The translations under genes and the position numbers were made by a program. Shown piece by piece: positions 26,731 to 34,191 of a stretch of DNA of 64,000 nucleotides. Below the pieces are notes generated by a model, which saw nothing but the letters and a program-made list of their open reading frames with translations, did not search any database and was not told the DNA's origin. Each line of letters opens with the position of its first letter. Position 1 is the first letter of the stretch. Source of the stretch: Quatrionicoccus australiensis (GTDB lineage Bacteria; Pseudomonadota; Gammaproteobacteria; Burkholderiales; Rhodocyclaceae); assembly GCF_020510525.1 (NCBI RefSeq), contig NZ_CP075188.1, forward strand, positions 62,001 through 126,000, written 5' to 3'.

Positions 26731-27351
26731 TTAAAAGCCGCCGCTTTCCAGCCAGTGTTCGATTTGCGGCAGGCGGTCGGCGCCGAAGAAATGTTCGCCG
26801 TCGATGATCACGTGCGGCGAGCCGAAGACGCCGGCGGCCAGCGCCTGCGTGCATTCGTCCTTGAGCCTGGCCTTGATCTCCGGGCTTTGCAGCGCGGCGG
26901 CCAGCGCCGTACGGTCGACGCCCAGATTTGCGGCAATTTCCAGCACGGTGTCCGGCGATGAAATATCAAGGTCGGTGACGAAGAAGGCACGATAGACGGC
27001 ATGTGCGAACTGTCGGGCCAGCGCGCAGTCCTGGCCGTGCAGCCAGTAGTAGGCGCGGGCGGCATTCTGCGTCGGCAGCGGGAAGCGGCTCGGCGGGTTG
27101 TAGGGAATGCCCATGTGACGGGCCGAGCGGTGGAAGTCGCGCAGCATGTAGCTGCCCTTGCTGCTGGTGCCGTCGGCGGGCGGGCGCGAGCCGGTGGCCT
27201 GGAAGATGACCCCGAGCAGGATCGGGTGCCATTTGACCTTGCGCCCGTGCCGGGCGGCGACGTCGTCGATTTTCTCGGCCAGCAGGTAGCCATAGGGGCT
27301 GGAAAAATCGAACCAGAAGTCGAGCGGAGCCTTGTTCTCAGTTGCAGTCAT
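26731..27351 (-). CDS. 2-hydroxychromene-2-carboxylate isomerase-like DsbA-family protein
   Basis: The 206-residue protein has a thioredoxin fold of the DsbA/kappa-GST type: LDFWFDFSSPYGYLLAEKI near the N-terminus (Ser in place of the Cys pair) and GVFGSPHVIIDGEHFFGADRLPQIEHWL near the C-terminus. Family members are glutathione-dependent isomerases in aromatic degradation, but many occur outside such pathways, as here. It follows the acyl-CoA dehydrogenase after a spacer with a GACGGTC/GACCGTC inverted repeat (27366-27411). Confidence 0.85.
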   Translation of the reverse strand: MTATENKAPLDFWFDFSSPYGYLLAEKIDDVAARHGRKVKWHPILLGVIFQATGSRPPADGTSSKGSYMLRDFHRSARHMGIPYNPPSRFPLPTQNAARAYYWLHGQDCALARQFAHAVYRAFFVTDLDISSPDTVLEIAANLGVDRTALAAALQSPEIKARLKDECTQALAAGVFGSPHVIIDGEHFFGADRLPQIEHWLESGGF

Positions 27352-27365
27352 GTTTGTCTCCTCGT

Positions 27366-27411
27366 GCTGACGGTCGCGGGCATTTTTGCTGTTTTTTGCC
27401 CGTCGACCGTC
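27366..27411. repeat. inverted repeat with T tracts between acyl-CoA dehydrogenase and isomerase genes
   Basis: TGACGGTCGCGGGCA near 27369-27383 pairs imperfectly with TTGCCCGTCGACCGTC near 27396-27411, with T tracts in the loop. On either strand it could form a stable hairpin. It may act as a weak terminator or RNA-processing site between two same-strand genes. Confidence 0.4.
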
Positions 27412-27421
27412 CGGGTGCTGC

Positions 27422-28558
27422 TTATTCGGCGGCGATACTGCGCCCGATGACCAGGCGCTGGATATCGTTGGCGCCTTCGTAGATCTGGCAGATGCGCACG
27501 TCGCGGTAGATGCGCTCGACCGGGAAGTCGCTGGTGTAGCCGACGCCGCCGTGGATCTGGATGGCGTCGGAGGCGATCTTTTCGGCGGCTTCGGAAGCGA
27601 ACATCTTGGCCATCGAGGCTTCCTTCAGGCAGGGCTTGCCGGCATCCTTCAACTGGGCGGCGCGCCAGACCATCAGGCGGGCGGCGTCGAGCAGGGTGTT
27701 CATGTCGGCCAGTTTGAAGTTGACCGCCTGGTGGTCGATGATGGGCACGCCGAAGGTGACGCGTTCCTTGGCGTAGCGCACGGCGGCTTCAAAGGCGGCA
27801 CGCGCCATGCCGATGCTCTGCGCGGCAATGCCGATGCGGCCGGCTTCGAGGTTGGAGAGGGCGATCTTGTAGCCTTCGCCTTCCTTGCCGAGCAGCGCCG
27901 AGGTTGGTACGCGGCAGTTTTCCAGGATGATCTGCACGGTGTCGGAAGCGTGCTGGCCCATCTTGTCTTCGGTGCGGCCGACGATGAAACCCGGCGTCGC
28001 GGTCGGAATCAGGAAGCAGGAAATGCCCTTCTTGCCGGCGGCCTTGTCGGTGACCGCGAAGACGATGGCCATCTGGGCGTGCTTGCCGGTGGTGATGAAC
28101 TGCTTGACGCCATTGAGGACGAAGAAGTCGTCATCCTTGTCGGCGCGGGTGGTGATCGCCGCAGCATCGGAGCCGGTGTGCGGCTCGGTCAGGCAGAAGC
28201 AGCCGAGCTTTTCGCCGCGGGCGAGCGGCTTCAACCATTCTTCCTTCTGCGCATCGGTACCGTATTTCTGGGTGATGCCGCAGGCCAGCGAGTTCTGCAC
28301 CGAGACGATGGTCGAGGTGGCGCCATCGCCGGCGGCGATTTCTTCCAGGGTCAGGACCAGCGACATGTAATCCATGCCGGCACCGTCCCATTCTTCCGGC
28401 ACGACCATGCCGAGCGCGCCGAGTTCACCGAGTTCTTTCAGGGCCTGGGCCGGGAAGGTGTGGTTGCGGTCCCATTCGGCGGCGAAGGGGGCGAGGCGTT
28501 CCTGCGCAAAGCTGCGCATGGTGTCGCGGATCATTTCCTGTTCTTGGGTCAGTAGCAT
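27422..28558 (-). CDS. acyl-CoA dehydrogenase (short/branched-chain type)
   Basis: The 378-residue flavoenzyme starts MLLTQEQEMIRDTMRSFAQERL and has both family signatures: CFCLTEPHTGSDAAAITT (FAD/substrate) and QIHGGVGYTSDFPVERIYRDVRICQIYEGANDIQR, whose Glu (YEGAND) is the catalytic base position of short-chain enzymes. It oxidises an acyl-CoA to the 2-enoyl-CoA and passes electrons to ETF. It is distinct from LiuA (31.3 kb), whose catalytic Glu lies elsewhere. With the adjacent thiolase it suggests beta-oxidation of butyryl- or 2-methylbutyryl-CoA. Confidence 0.92.
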   Translation of the reverse strand: MLLTQEQEMIRDTMRSFAQERLAPFAAEWDRNHTFPAQALKELGELGALGMVVPEEWDGAGMDYMSLVLTLEEIAAGDGATSTIVSVQNSLACGITQKYGTDAQKEEWLKPLARGEKLGCFCLTEPHTGSDAAAITTRADKDDDFFVLNGVKQFITTGKHAQMAIVFAVTDKAAGKKGISCFLIPTATPGFIVGRTEDKMGQHASDTVQIILENCRVPTSALLGKEGEGYKIALSNLEAGRIGIAAQSIGMARAAFEAAVRYAKERVTFGVPIIDHQAVNFKLADMNTLLDAARLMVWRAAQLKDAGKPCLKEASMAKMFASEAAEKIASDAIQIHGGVGYTSDFPVERIYRDVRICQIYEGANDIQRLVIGRSIAAE

Positions 28559-28586
28559 TGGGTGTCTCCTTTTGGATCGAGTTATT

Positions 28587-28681
28587 AGGATCGAGGATCG
28601 AGGGGCGAGGATCGAGTGGATGTTTCCGCGCCTTGCGGCGCGCAAATTTTCGCTAACAGCTCGATCCTCAATCCTGGATCC
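28587..28681. repeat. GGATCGAG-rich inverted repeat spacer
   Basis: The spacer upstream of the acyl-CoA dehydrogenase has tandem GATCGAGG units (28587-28616) whose complement CTCGATCCTC appears at 28660-28669. A GC hairpin (GCGCC..GGCGC) lies in between. It could fold into a large hairpin on the transcript between thiolase and dehydrogenase. Confidence 0.55.
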
Positions 28682-29872
28682 TTACAGCATTTCCACCGCG
28701 AGGGCCGTGGCTTCGCCGCCGCCGATGCAGAGCGAGGCAACGCCGCGCTTCTTGCCGTATTTCTTCAGTGCACCGAGCAGCGAAACGACGATACGCGCGC
28801 CGGAGGCACCGATCGGATGGCCGAGCGCACAGGCGCCGCCGTGGACGTTGACCTTGGCCGGATCGAGCTTGAGGTCGTGCAGCGCGGCCATGGTGACGAC
28901 GGCGAAGGCTTCGTTGATTTCGTAGAGATCGACGCTCTCGGCGGTCCATCCGGTTTTTGCGAACAATTTCTGCATCGCGCCGACCGGAGCCGAAGGGAAC
29001 AGCGCCGGGACGCCGGCATGCGTGGTGTGCGCGACGATGCGGGCAACCGGGCTGAGGCCGAGCTTGGCAGCCTGCGATTCGCGCATCAGGATCATGGCGG
29101 CGGCGCCGTCGGAAATCGACGAGGAGTTGGCAGCGGTGACCGTGCCGTCCTTCTTGAAAGCCGGCTTCAAAGTCGGGATTTTTTCGACGTTGACCGCAAA
29201 CGGGCCTTCGTCCTTGTCGATGACGACATCGCCCTTGCGGCCGGCGACGGTGGTCGGGGCGATTTCCCAGGCGAAGGAGCCGTTGTTGCTGGCTTCGATG
29301 GCGCGGGTGGTCGAGCGGACGGCGAATTCATCCTGTGCTTCGCGGGTGAAACCGTAAGTGGTCGCACACTCTTCGGCAAAGGTGCCCATCAGGCGGCCGC
29401 GGGTTTCCTTGCTGTAGGAGTCTTCCAGACCATCGAGGAACATGTGGTCGAACATCTGGCCGTGGCCGAGGCGATAGCCGCCGCGTGCCTTGGCGAGCAG
29501 GTAGGGGGCATTGGTCATCGACTCCATGCCGCCGACTACGGCTGCGCCGTAGGAGCCGGCGAGAATGCCGTCGTGGCCGAGCATCGTGGCCTTCATGGCG
29601 GAACCACACACCTTGTGGATGGTGGCGCAGCCGGCGGAAAGCGGCAGACCGGCCTGCAGGGCGGCCTGGCGGGCCGGCGCCTGGCCCTGGCCGGCTTGCA
29701 GCACGCAGCCCATCAGCACTTCCTCGATCAGGTTGGCGTCGATGCCGGCGCGCTCGACGGCGGCCTTGATAGCGACGGCACCGAGGTTGGCGGCGGTCAG
29801 GCTGGCAAAGCCACCCTGGAATGCGCCCATGGCGGTACGGACGGCGGAAACGATGACAATCGGGTCGTTCAT
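28682..29872 (-). CDS. acetyl-CoA C-acyltransferase (thiolase)
   Basis: The 396-residue thiolase has the nucleophilic Cys in IHKVCGSAMKATMLG (about residue 88), the NEAFAVV block (about residue 347) and the C-terminal VHGGACALGHPIGASGARI with catalytic His and the second active Cys near CIGGGEATA. It can condense two acetyl-CoA or split acetoacetyl-CoA. It therefore links acetoacetate from leucine breakdown with central metabolism, and possibly with PHA precursors used by the phaC gene at 34 kb. It is in the same orientation as the acyl-CoA dehydrogenase downstream. Confidence 0.95.
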   Translation of the reverse strand: MNDPIVIVSAVRTAMGAFQGGFASLTAANLGAVAIKAAVERAGIDANLIEEVLMGCVLQAGQGQAPARQAALQAGLPLSAGCATIHKVCGSAMKATMLGHDGILAGSYGAAVVGGMESMTNAPYLLAKARGGYRLGHGQMFDHMFLDGLEDSYSKETRGRLMGTFAEECATTYGFTREAQDEFAVRSTTRAIEASNNGSFAWEIAPTTVAGRKGDVVIDKDEGPFAVNVEKIPTLKPAFKKDGTVTAANSSSISDGAAAMILMRESQAAKLGLSPVARIVAHTTHAGVPALFPSAPVGAMQKLFAKTGWTAESVDLYEINEAFAVVTMAALHDLKLDPAKVNVHGGACALGHPIGASGARIVVSLLGALKKYGKKRGVASLCIGGGEATALAVEML

Positions 29873-29902
29873 GCTGATTTCTCCTGCGTGCTTGTTATCA
29901 AA

Positions 29903-31066
29903 TCATGCTTCCAACGCCTTTAGTGCGGCGTCGTAGCGGGTGGGTAAATCTTCGGGACAATCGACGGTGATGCCGAGGTCGTGCATCAGGCCGTCCTTGA
30001 GGCCATACAGCCAGCCATGTACGGTGAGCTTCTGCTGGCGCATCCAGGCATCCTTGACGACCGGCGTGTGGCACAGATTGACGACCTGCTCGAGCACGTT
30101 CAGTTCGCACAGGCGATCATGGCGCTGCGCTTCAGGCAGGGCATTGATGTGGGCAAGGTGCTTGTTGTGGACTTCCTGCACGTTGTGCAACCAGAAATCG
30201 ACGATGCCGACGCGGTCGCGGCGCAAGGCGGCGCCGACGCCGCCGCAGCCGTAGTGGCCCACGACCATGATGTGCTTTACCTCCAGCACATCGACCGCGT
30301 ACTGGATCACCGACAGGCAGTTCATGTCGGTATGCAGCACCAGGTTGGCGACGTTGCGATGCACAAACACTTCGCCCGGCAGCAGGCCGACGATCTGGTT
30401 GGCCGGGACGCGCGAGTCGGAACAGCCGATCCACAGGAACTCCGGGGCCTGCAGCTTGGACAGCTTGTTGAAGTAGGTCGGATCGACCTCCTGCATGCGC
30501 TGCGCCCAGGCGCGGTTGAAGTCGAACAGGTGGGAAAGGTTTTCGTTGCGGATTTCTTCTTCCGACCAGTTGTCGAGGTCGAGTGCCAGGAACATCGTGC
30601 CTTCGACCGGCGTCTGGTAGTAGTTCGGTGCTTCGGTGAAGCCCAGTTCGCGGTAGAGCTTCACGGCCATGCGCATATTGGGCAGGGTATCGATGATCAG
30701 CTTGCGGTAGCCGATTTCCTTGGCCGCCTTGATTGCTGCCAGCGCCAGTGTCGAGCCGATGCCGTGGCCGCGTTGTTCCGGATCGACATAGAGGCGCTTC
30801 ATTTCGCAGACGCCATCGCTGTCGGAAAGCGGGCGCACCCCGACACAGCCGGCCGGCTGACCATTCACTTCGGCAAAAAACAGCCGGCCCTGCGGCGCGA
30901 CATAGGCGCCGGGCAGGGAGGCCATTTCCTGGTCGAAGTTCTGGTACGACAGGTCGACGCCCAGCCAGGCCGCATAGTTGCGGAAGTACTGGCGAACCTG
31001 CTCGATGGCTTCGCTGTCGCTGGCGGTAAGGGTGCGTAAGGTAACGGGCATGCTGTTCAGCTCCAT
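29903..31066 (-). CDS. GNAT acetyltransferase - beta-carbonic anhydrase fusion
   Basis: One uninterrupted 387-codon frame encodes two enzymes. Residues 1 to about 168 are a GNAT N-acetyltransferase, with the acetyl-CoA loop VDPEQRGHGIGSTLALAAI and the C-terminal LYRELGFTEAPNYY. From about residue 180 to the end is a complete beta-carbonic anhydrase: zinc ligands in LWIGCSDSRVPANQIVG (Cys and Asp) and VVGHYGCGGVGAA (His and Cys), with GEVFVHRNVANLV between. The joint (NWSEEEIRNENLSHLFDFNRAW) is where a normal enzyme begins, and no start codon lies there. Carbonic anhydrase supplies bicarbonate, which fits a cluster with the bicarbonate-using carboxylase LiuBD. The acetyltransferase substrate is unknown. 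Confidence 0.9.
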   Translation of the reverse strand: MELNSMPVTLRTLTASDSEAIEQVRQYFRNYAAWLGVDLSYQNFDQEMASLPGAYVAPQGRLFFAEVNGQPAGCVGVRPLSDSDGVCEMKRLYVDPEQRGHGIGSTLALAAIKAAKEIGYRKLIIDTLPNMRMAVKLYRELGFTEAPNYYQTPVEGTMFLALDLDNWSEEEIRNENLSHLFDFNRAWAQRMQEVDPTYFNKLSKLQAPEFLWIGCSDSRVPANQIVGLLPGEVFVHRNVANLVLHTDMNCLSVIQYAVDVLEVKHIMVVGHYGCGGVGAALRRDRVGIVDFWLHNVQEVHNKHLAHINALPEAQRHDRLCELNVLEQVVNLCHTPVVKDAWMRQQKLTVHGWLYGLKDGLMHDLGITVDCPEDLPTRYDAALKALEA

Positions 31067-31166
31067 GTGGCGATGCTCCTGTCCGGAGCATCGGCAGGAG
31101 CGTGTTATATGGTTTCCACGGAAAACCCGTGATTGATCAGCATTCTACCTTTGCTGCGGCGCATCA

Positions 31167-31232
31167 TCAGCGGGTCTCCGCCATCAGTTCGCGGCCGATC
31201 AGCATGCGGCGAATTTCGCTGGTACCGGCTGG
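31167..31232 (-). pseudogene. diverged duplicate of the liuA 3' end
   Basis: Reading on the minus strand, 31232-31167 encodes [20 protein letters not shown] followed by a stop, the same 20 residues as the end of LiuA (31315 onward). Third-position differences are spread through the copy, so it is an old duplicate rather than an assembly repeat. About 85 bases of GC-rich hairpin-forming sequence separate the two. No start or upstream coding sequence is left. Confidence 0.8.
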
Positions 31233-31314
31233 GGCAATTTGTCTCCGGCCGGCGCGTTGCGCCTTAACCCGCGCTGTGCGCGCGTTAGCCTGCGACGAAT
31301 TGTGGCCGGCCATC

Positions 31315-32487
31315 TCAGCGCGTCTCCGCCATCAACTCGCGGCCGATCAGCATCCGCCGAATTTCCGACGTGCCGGCCCCGATTTCATATAGCTTGGCAT
31401 CGCGCCACAAACGGCCGGTTGGGTACTCGTTGGTGTAGCCAACGCCGCCCAGGGTCTGGATTGCCTCGCCGGCCATCCAGGTTGCCTTCTCGGCGGAATA
31501 GAGGATGGCGCCGGCAGCGTCCTTGCGCAGGGTGCGCGAGTGGTCGCCGGCATCACAGGCGCGGCCGACGGCATAGACGTAGGCGCGGGTGGCCTGCCAG
31601 GTCGAATACAGGTCGGCGACCTTGCCCTGCATCAGCTGGAAATCGCCGATTGCCTGGCCGAACTGTTTGCGCTCGTGCAGATAGGGCACGACGACGTCCA
31701 TGCAGGCGGCCATGATGCCGAGCGGGCCGCCACAGAGCACGGCGCGTTCGTAATCGAGGCCGGACATCAGCACCTTGGTACCTTTGCCGACGCCGCCCAG
31801 CACGTTTTCTTCCGGTACTTCGCAGTCGTCGAAGAAGAGCGGGAAGGTGTTGGAGCCGCGCATGCCCAGCTTGTCGAGGTGCGTGCCGTGCGTGAAGCCC
31901 TTGAAACCCTTCTCGACGATGAAGGCGGTCATGCCCTTGGCGCCGGCGGCCGGGTCGGTCTTGGCGTAGACGACCAGGGTGTCGGCATCGCCACCGTTGG
32001 TGATCCACATCTTCGAACCGTTCAGCACGTAGCGGTCGCCCTTTTTCTCGGCCTTCAGCTTCATCGAGACCACATCGGAGCCGGCATTCGGCTCGGACAT
32101 GGCGAGTGCGCCGACGTGTTCGCCGGAGATCAGCTTGGGCAGGTATTTCTGGCGTTGGGCCTCGGTGCCGTTGCGGCGGATCTGGTTTACGCACAAATTC
32201 GAGTGTGCACCGTAGGACAGCCCGACCGAAGCGGAGGCGCGCGAGATTTCCTCGAGGGCGACAATGTGGGCGAGATAGCCCATGTTGGTGCCGCCGTATT
32301 CCTCGCCGGCAGTCATGCCGAGCAGGCCCATGTCGCCGAATTTTTTCCAGAGGTCGGCCGGGAATTCGTTAACGCGGTCGATTTCTGCGGCGCGCGGCGC
32401 GATTTCGGCGTCGGCAAAGGCTTTCACTGCATCGCGCAGCAGGTTGATGTCTTCGCCGAGGGCGAAGTCGAGGCTGGGAATGTTCAT
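31315..32487 (-). CDS. liuA: isovaleryl-CoA dehydrogenase
   Basis: LiuA oxidises isovaleryl-CoA to 3-methylcrotonyl-CoA, the first committed acyl-CoA step of leucine breakdown. The 390-residue protein starts [21 protein letters not shown] and contains [16 protein letters not shown] and the [17 protein letters not shown] segment, which holds the Glu base characteristic of isovaleryl-CoA dehydrogenases (near residue 250) rather than the C-terminal Glu of short-chain enzymes. The [19 protein letters not shown] ending agrees. It is the first enzyme gene after liuR, behind a perfect LiuR-type operator at 32610-32627. Confidence 0.95.
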   Translation of the reverse strand: MNIPSLDFALGEDINLLRDAVKAFADAEIAPRAAEIDRVNEFPADLWKKFGDMGLLGMTAGEEYGGTNMGYLAHIVALEEISRASASVGLSYGAHSNLCVNQIRRNGTEAQRQKYLPKLISGEHVGALAMSEPNAGSDVVSMKLKAEKKGDRYVLNGSKMWITNGGDADTLVVYAKTDPAAGAKGMTAFIVEKGFKGFTHGTHLDKLGMRGSNTFPLFFDDCEVPEENVLGGVGKGTKVLMSGLDYERAVLCGGPLGIMAACMDVVVPYLHERKQFGQAIGDFQLMQGKVADLYSTWQATRAYVYAVGRACDAGDHSRTLRKDAAGAILYSAEKATWMAGEAIQTLGGVGYTNEYPTGRLWRDAKLYEIGAGTSEIRRMLIGRELMAETR

Positions 32488-32529
32488 GGGGTTTGTCTCC
32501 GTCTGGTTATGGATTGCCTGCTTGCTGCG

Positions 32530-32554
32530 CTGCCAGAGTGGGTTTCTCTGGCAG
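32530..32554. repeat. hairpin in the liuA leader
   Basis: CTGCCAGAG and CTCTGGCAG form a 9-bp perfect stem with a seven-base loop in the 120-base leader between the LiuR operator and the liuA start. It may modulate mRNA stability or translation; no T tract follows on the liuA-sense strand. Confidence 0.5.
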
Positions 32555-32609
32555 TTCAAGCTCCCGGGCAACTTGATCCTGAATTCTGCTTTCCCGCGAT
32601 TGTATTGAC

Positions 32610-32627
32610 GTTGACGTTAACGTCAAC
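32610..32627. promoter_or_regulatory. predicted LiuR operator
   Basis: GTTGACGTTAACGTCAAC is a perfect 18-base palindrome lying between liuR and liuA. It matches the TTGACGTTAACGTCAA-like sites reported for LiuR, the MerR-family regulator of leucine/isovalerate genes. MerR-type activators typically bind between promoter elements. No second copy was seen at the other liu genes. Confidence 0.8.
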
Positions 32628-32644
32628 TGCCTGGCAAAAAAATT

Positions 32645-33037
32645 TCAACTGGCGGCGCGGCGGTTCAGTTCCTGCTGGCATTGCAATTCAAACTGGGCAA
32701 TTTCGCCGAGCATGGCTTCGATGTCCTCGCGCTGCTGTTCGAGAGCTTCCCGCCGCTTCGACATGATGCGCAGGCATTCCTGCAGTTGTGGCGTTTCATC
32801 CTCGGTCGAGGCGTACATGCCGATCAGGTCTTTGATTTCGGCCAGCGACAGGCCAAGGCGTTTGCCGCGCAAGGCCATCTTGAGACGGGCGCGGTCGCGC
32901 CGGGTGAATACGCGCTTGCTGCCCTCGCGTTCGGGCGACAGGATGCCTTGGTCTTCCCAGAAGCGGATGGTGCGCGGGGTGATGCCGAATTCGCGGGCGA
33001 GATCGGAAATGGCGAAGGTAATGGCCGGCTGGCTCAA
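32645..33037 (-). CDS. liuR: MerR-family regulator LiuR
   Basis: The 130-residue protein has an N-terminal MerR winged helix-turn-helix (ISDLAREFGITPRTIRFWEDQGILSPEREGSKRVFTRRD) and a dimerisation coiled coil (about residues 75-120), and it ends without a metal-binding Cys loop. That pattern and the neighbouring liuA identify it as LiuR, whose effector is presumed to be a pathway acyl-CoA. It is divergent from the MBL hydrolase gene at 33140, and its own transcript would read directly across the operator into liuA. Confidence 0.92.
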   Translation of the reverse strand: MSQPAITFAISDLAREFGITPRTIRFWEDQGILSPEREGSKRVFTRRDRARLKMALRGKRLGLSLAEIKDLIGMYASTEDETPQLQECLRIMSKRREALEQQREDIEAMLGEIAQFELQCQQELNRRAAS

Positions 33038-33139
33038 GCGAGTCTCCTCAAAGTGCGCGTCAGTAAATCAGAAGAGGGGGGTTTTTTCAATTAGCCATGC
33101 CTATGGTAACTTGCTCCCTCAAATAAAAAGGTTCGTTTC

Positions 33140-34174
33140 ATGTCTCCCCAATATCCCCATGACCAGCCGCCGGCGGCTGGCGAACTCAAAGAGGTCGCGC
33201 CCGGTGTTTTCTGGTTGCGCATGCCCTTGCCGTTCCAGCTCGATCACATCAACCTCTGGCTGCTGCGTGACGGTGACGGCTGGACCATCATCGATACCGG
33301 TTTCCCTGATGACGGGGTGCGTGCCACCTGGTCGGCAATCATCGAGCGCCTTGACGGGCCGGTCCGGCGCCTGATCGTCACCCATTTTCATCCTGACCAT
33401 CTTGGTCTCGCCACCTGGCTGATGGAGAAAACCGGAGCGACGCTGCTGATGACCACCGGCGAGTTCCTGACTGCGCATGTAGTCTGGAACGAGGTCGGCG
33501 GCCACGGTGCCCGGTTCATGGTTGAACAGTTCCGCCAGCATGGCCTCGATGCCGAACGGCTGGCCAAATTCGAGAAGCGCGGCTCCGGTTATCGCAAGGC
33601 CGTGCCGGCCTTGCCCGAGTATTACCAGCGCATCAAGGCCGGTGATGTCGTGACGGTCAACGGCTTGAATTGGCAAATAATCATCGGCCACGGCCATGCA
33701 CCCGAGCATATGTCGCTTTACTGTCCCGAACTCGGCGTGTTAGTTTCCGGAGACATGCTTTTACCGAGAATTTCGACCAATGTCAGCGTGTTCGCGGCGA
33801 CGCCGGATGCCGATGCCCTGGGCTGGTATCTGGAGTCACTCGATGAACTGACAGGAAATATTCCGGAAAAGACCCTGGTGTTACCTTCGCACGGTCTGCC
33901 TTTCTTCGGAATAGGGGCCCGGGTGGAGGCGTTGCACGCGCACCATGAAGATCGATTGCGTGCATTGGAGAGCAGTTGTGAACAAGCGCCACAGAGCGCC
34001 GCAGACTTACTCGAGACCCTCTTCCAGCGGGCACTCGATACGCATCAAACCATGTTCGCCATGGGTGAGGCTATTGCTCACCTGAATTATCTTGAACAAG
34101 CCGGCCGGCTGTCGCGCAGCACCGACGCCGACGGGGTAATTCGCTACACGCGGTCGCCCAAAGCCGCGCACTGA
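33140..34174 (+). CDS. MBL-fold hydrolase with C-terminal winged helix
   Basis: The 344-residue protein has the metal site VTHFHPDHLGLATWL (about residue 82), a distal His in IGHGHAPEHMSLY and an Asp in LVSGDMLLPRI. A C-terminal BLACT_WH-type winged helix ends it (HLNYLEQAGRLSRSTDADGVIRY). This is the glyoxalase II-like group often annotated as acyl-CoA thioesterase- or lactonase-like. It is 17 bases upstream of phaC on the same strand, so a PHA or acyl-CoA connection is plausible but unproven. It is divergent from liuR. Confidence 0.88.
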   Translation: MSPQYPHDQPPAAGELKEVAPGVFWLRMPLPFQLDHINLWLLRDGDGWTIIDTGFPDDGVRATWSAIIERLDGPVRRLIVTHFHPDHLGLATWLMEKTGATLLMTTGEFLTAHVVWNEVGGHGARFMVEQFRQHGLDAERLAKFEKRGSGYRKAVPALPEYYQRIKAGDVVTVNGLNWQIIIGHGHAPEHMSLYCPELGVLVSGDMLLPRISTNVSVFAATPDADALGWYLESLDELTGNIPEKTLVLPSHGLPFFGIGARVEALHAHHEDRLRALESSCEQAPQSAADLLETLFQRALDTHQTMFAMGEAIAHLNYLEQAGRLSRSTDADGVIRYTRSPKAAH

Positions 34175-34191
34175 CAGAGGGAGTTTCAAGC

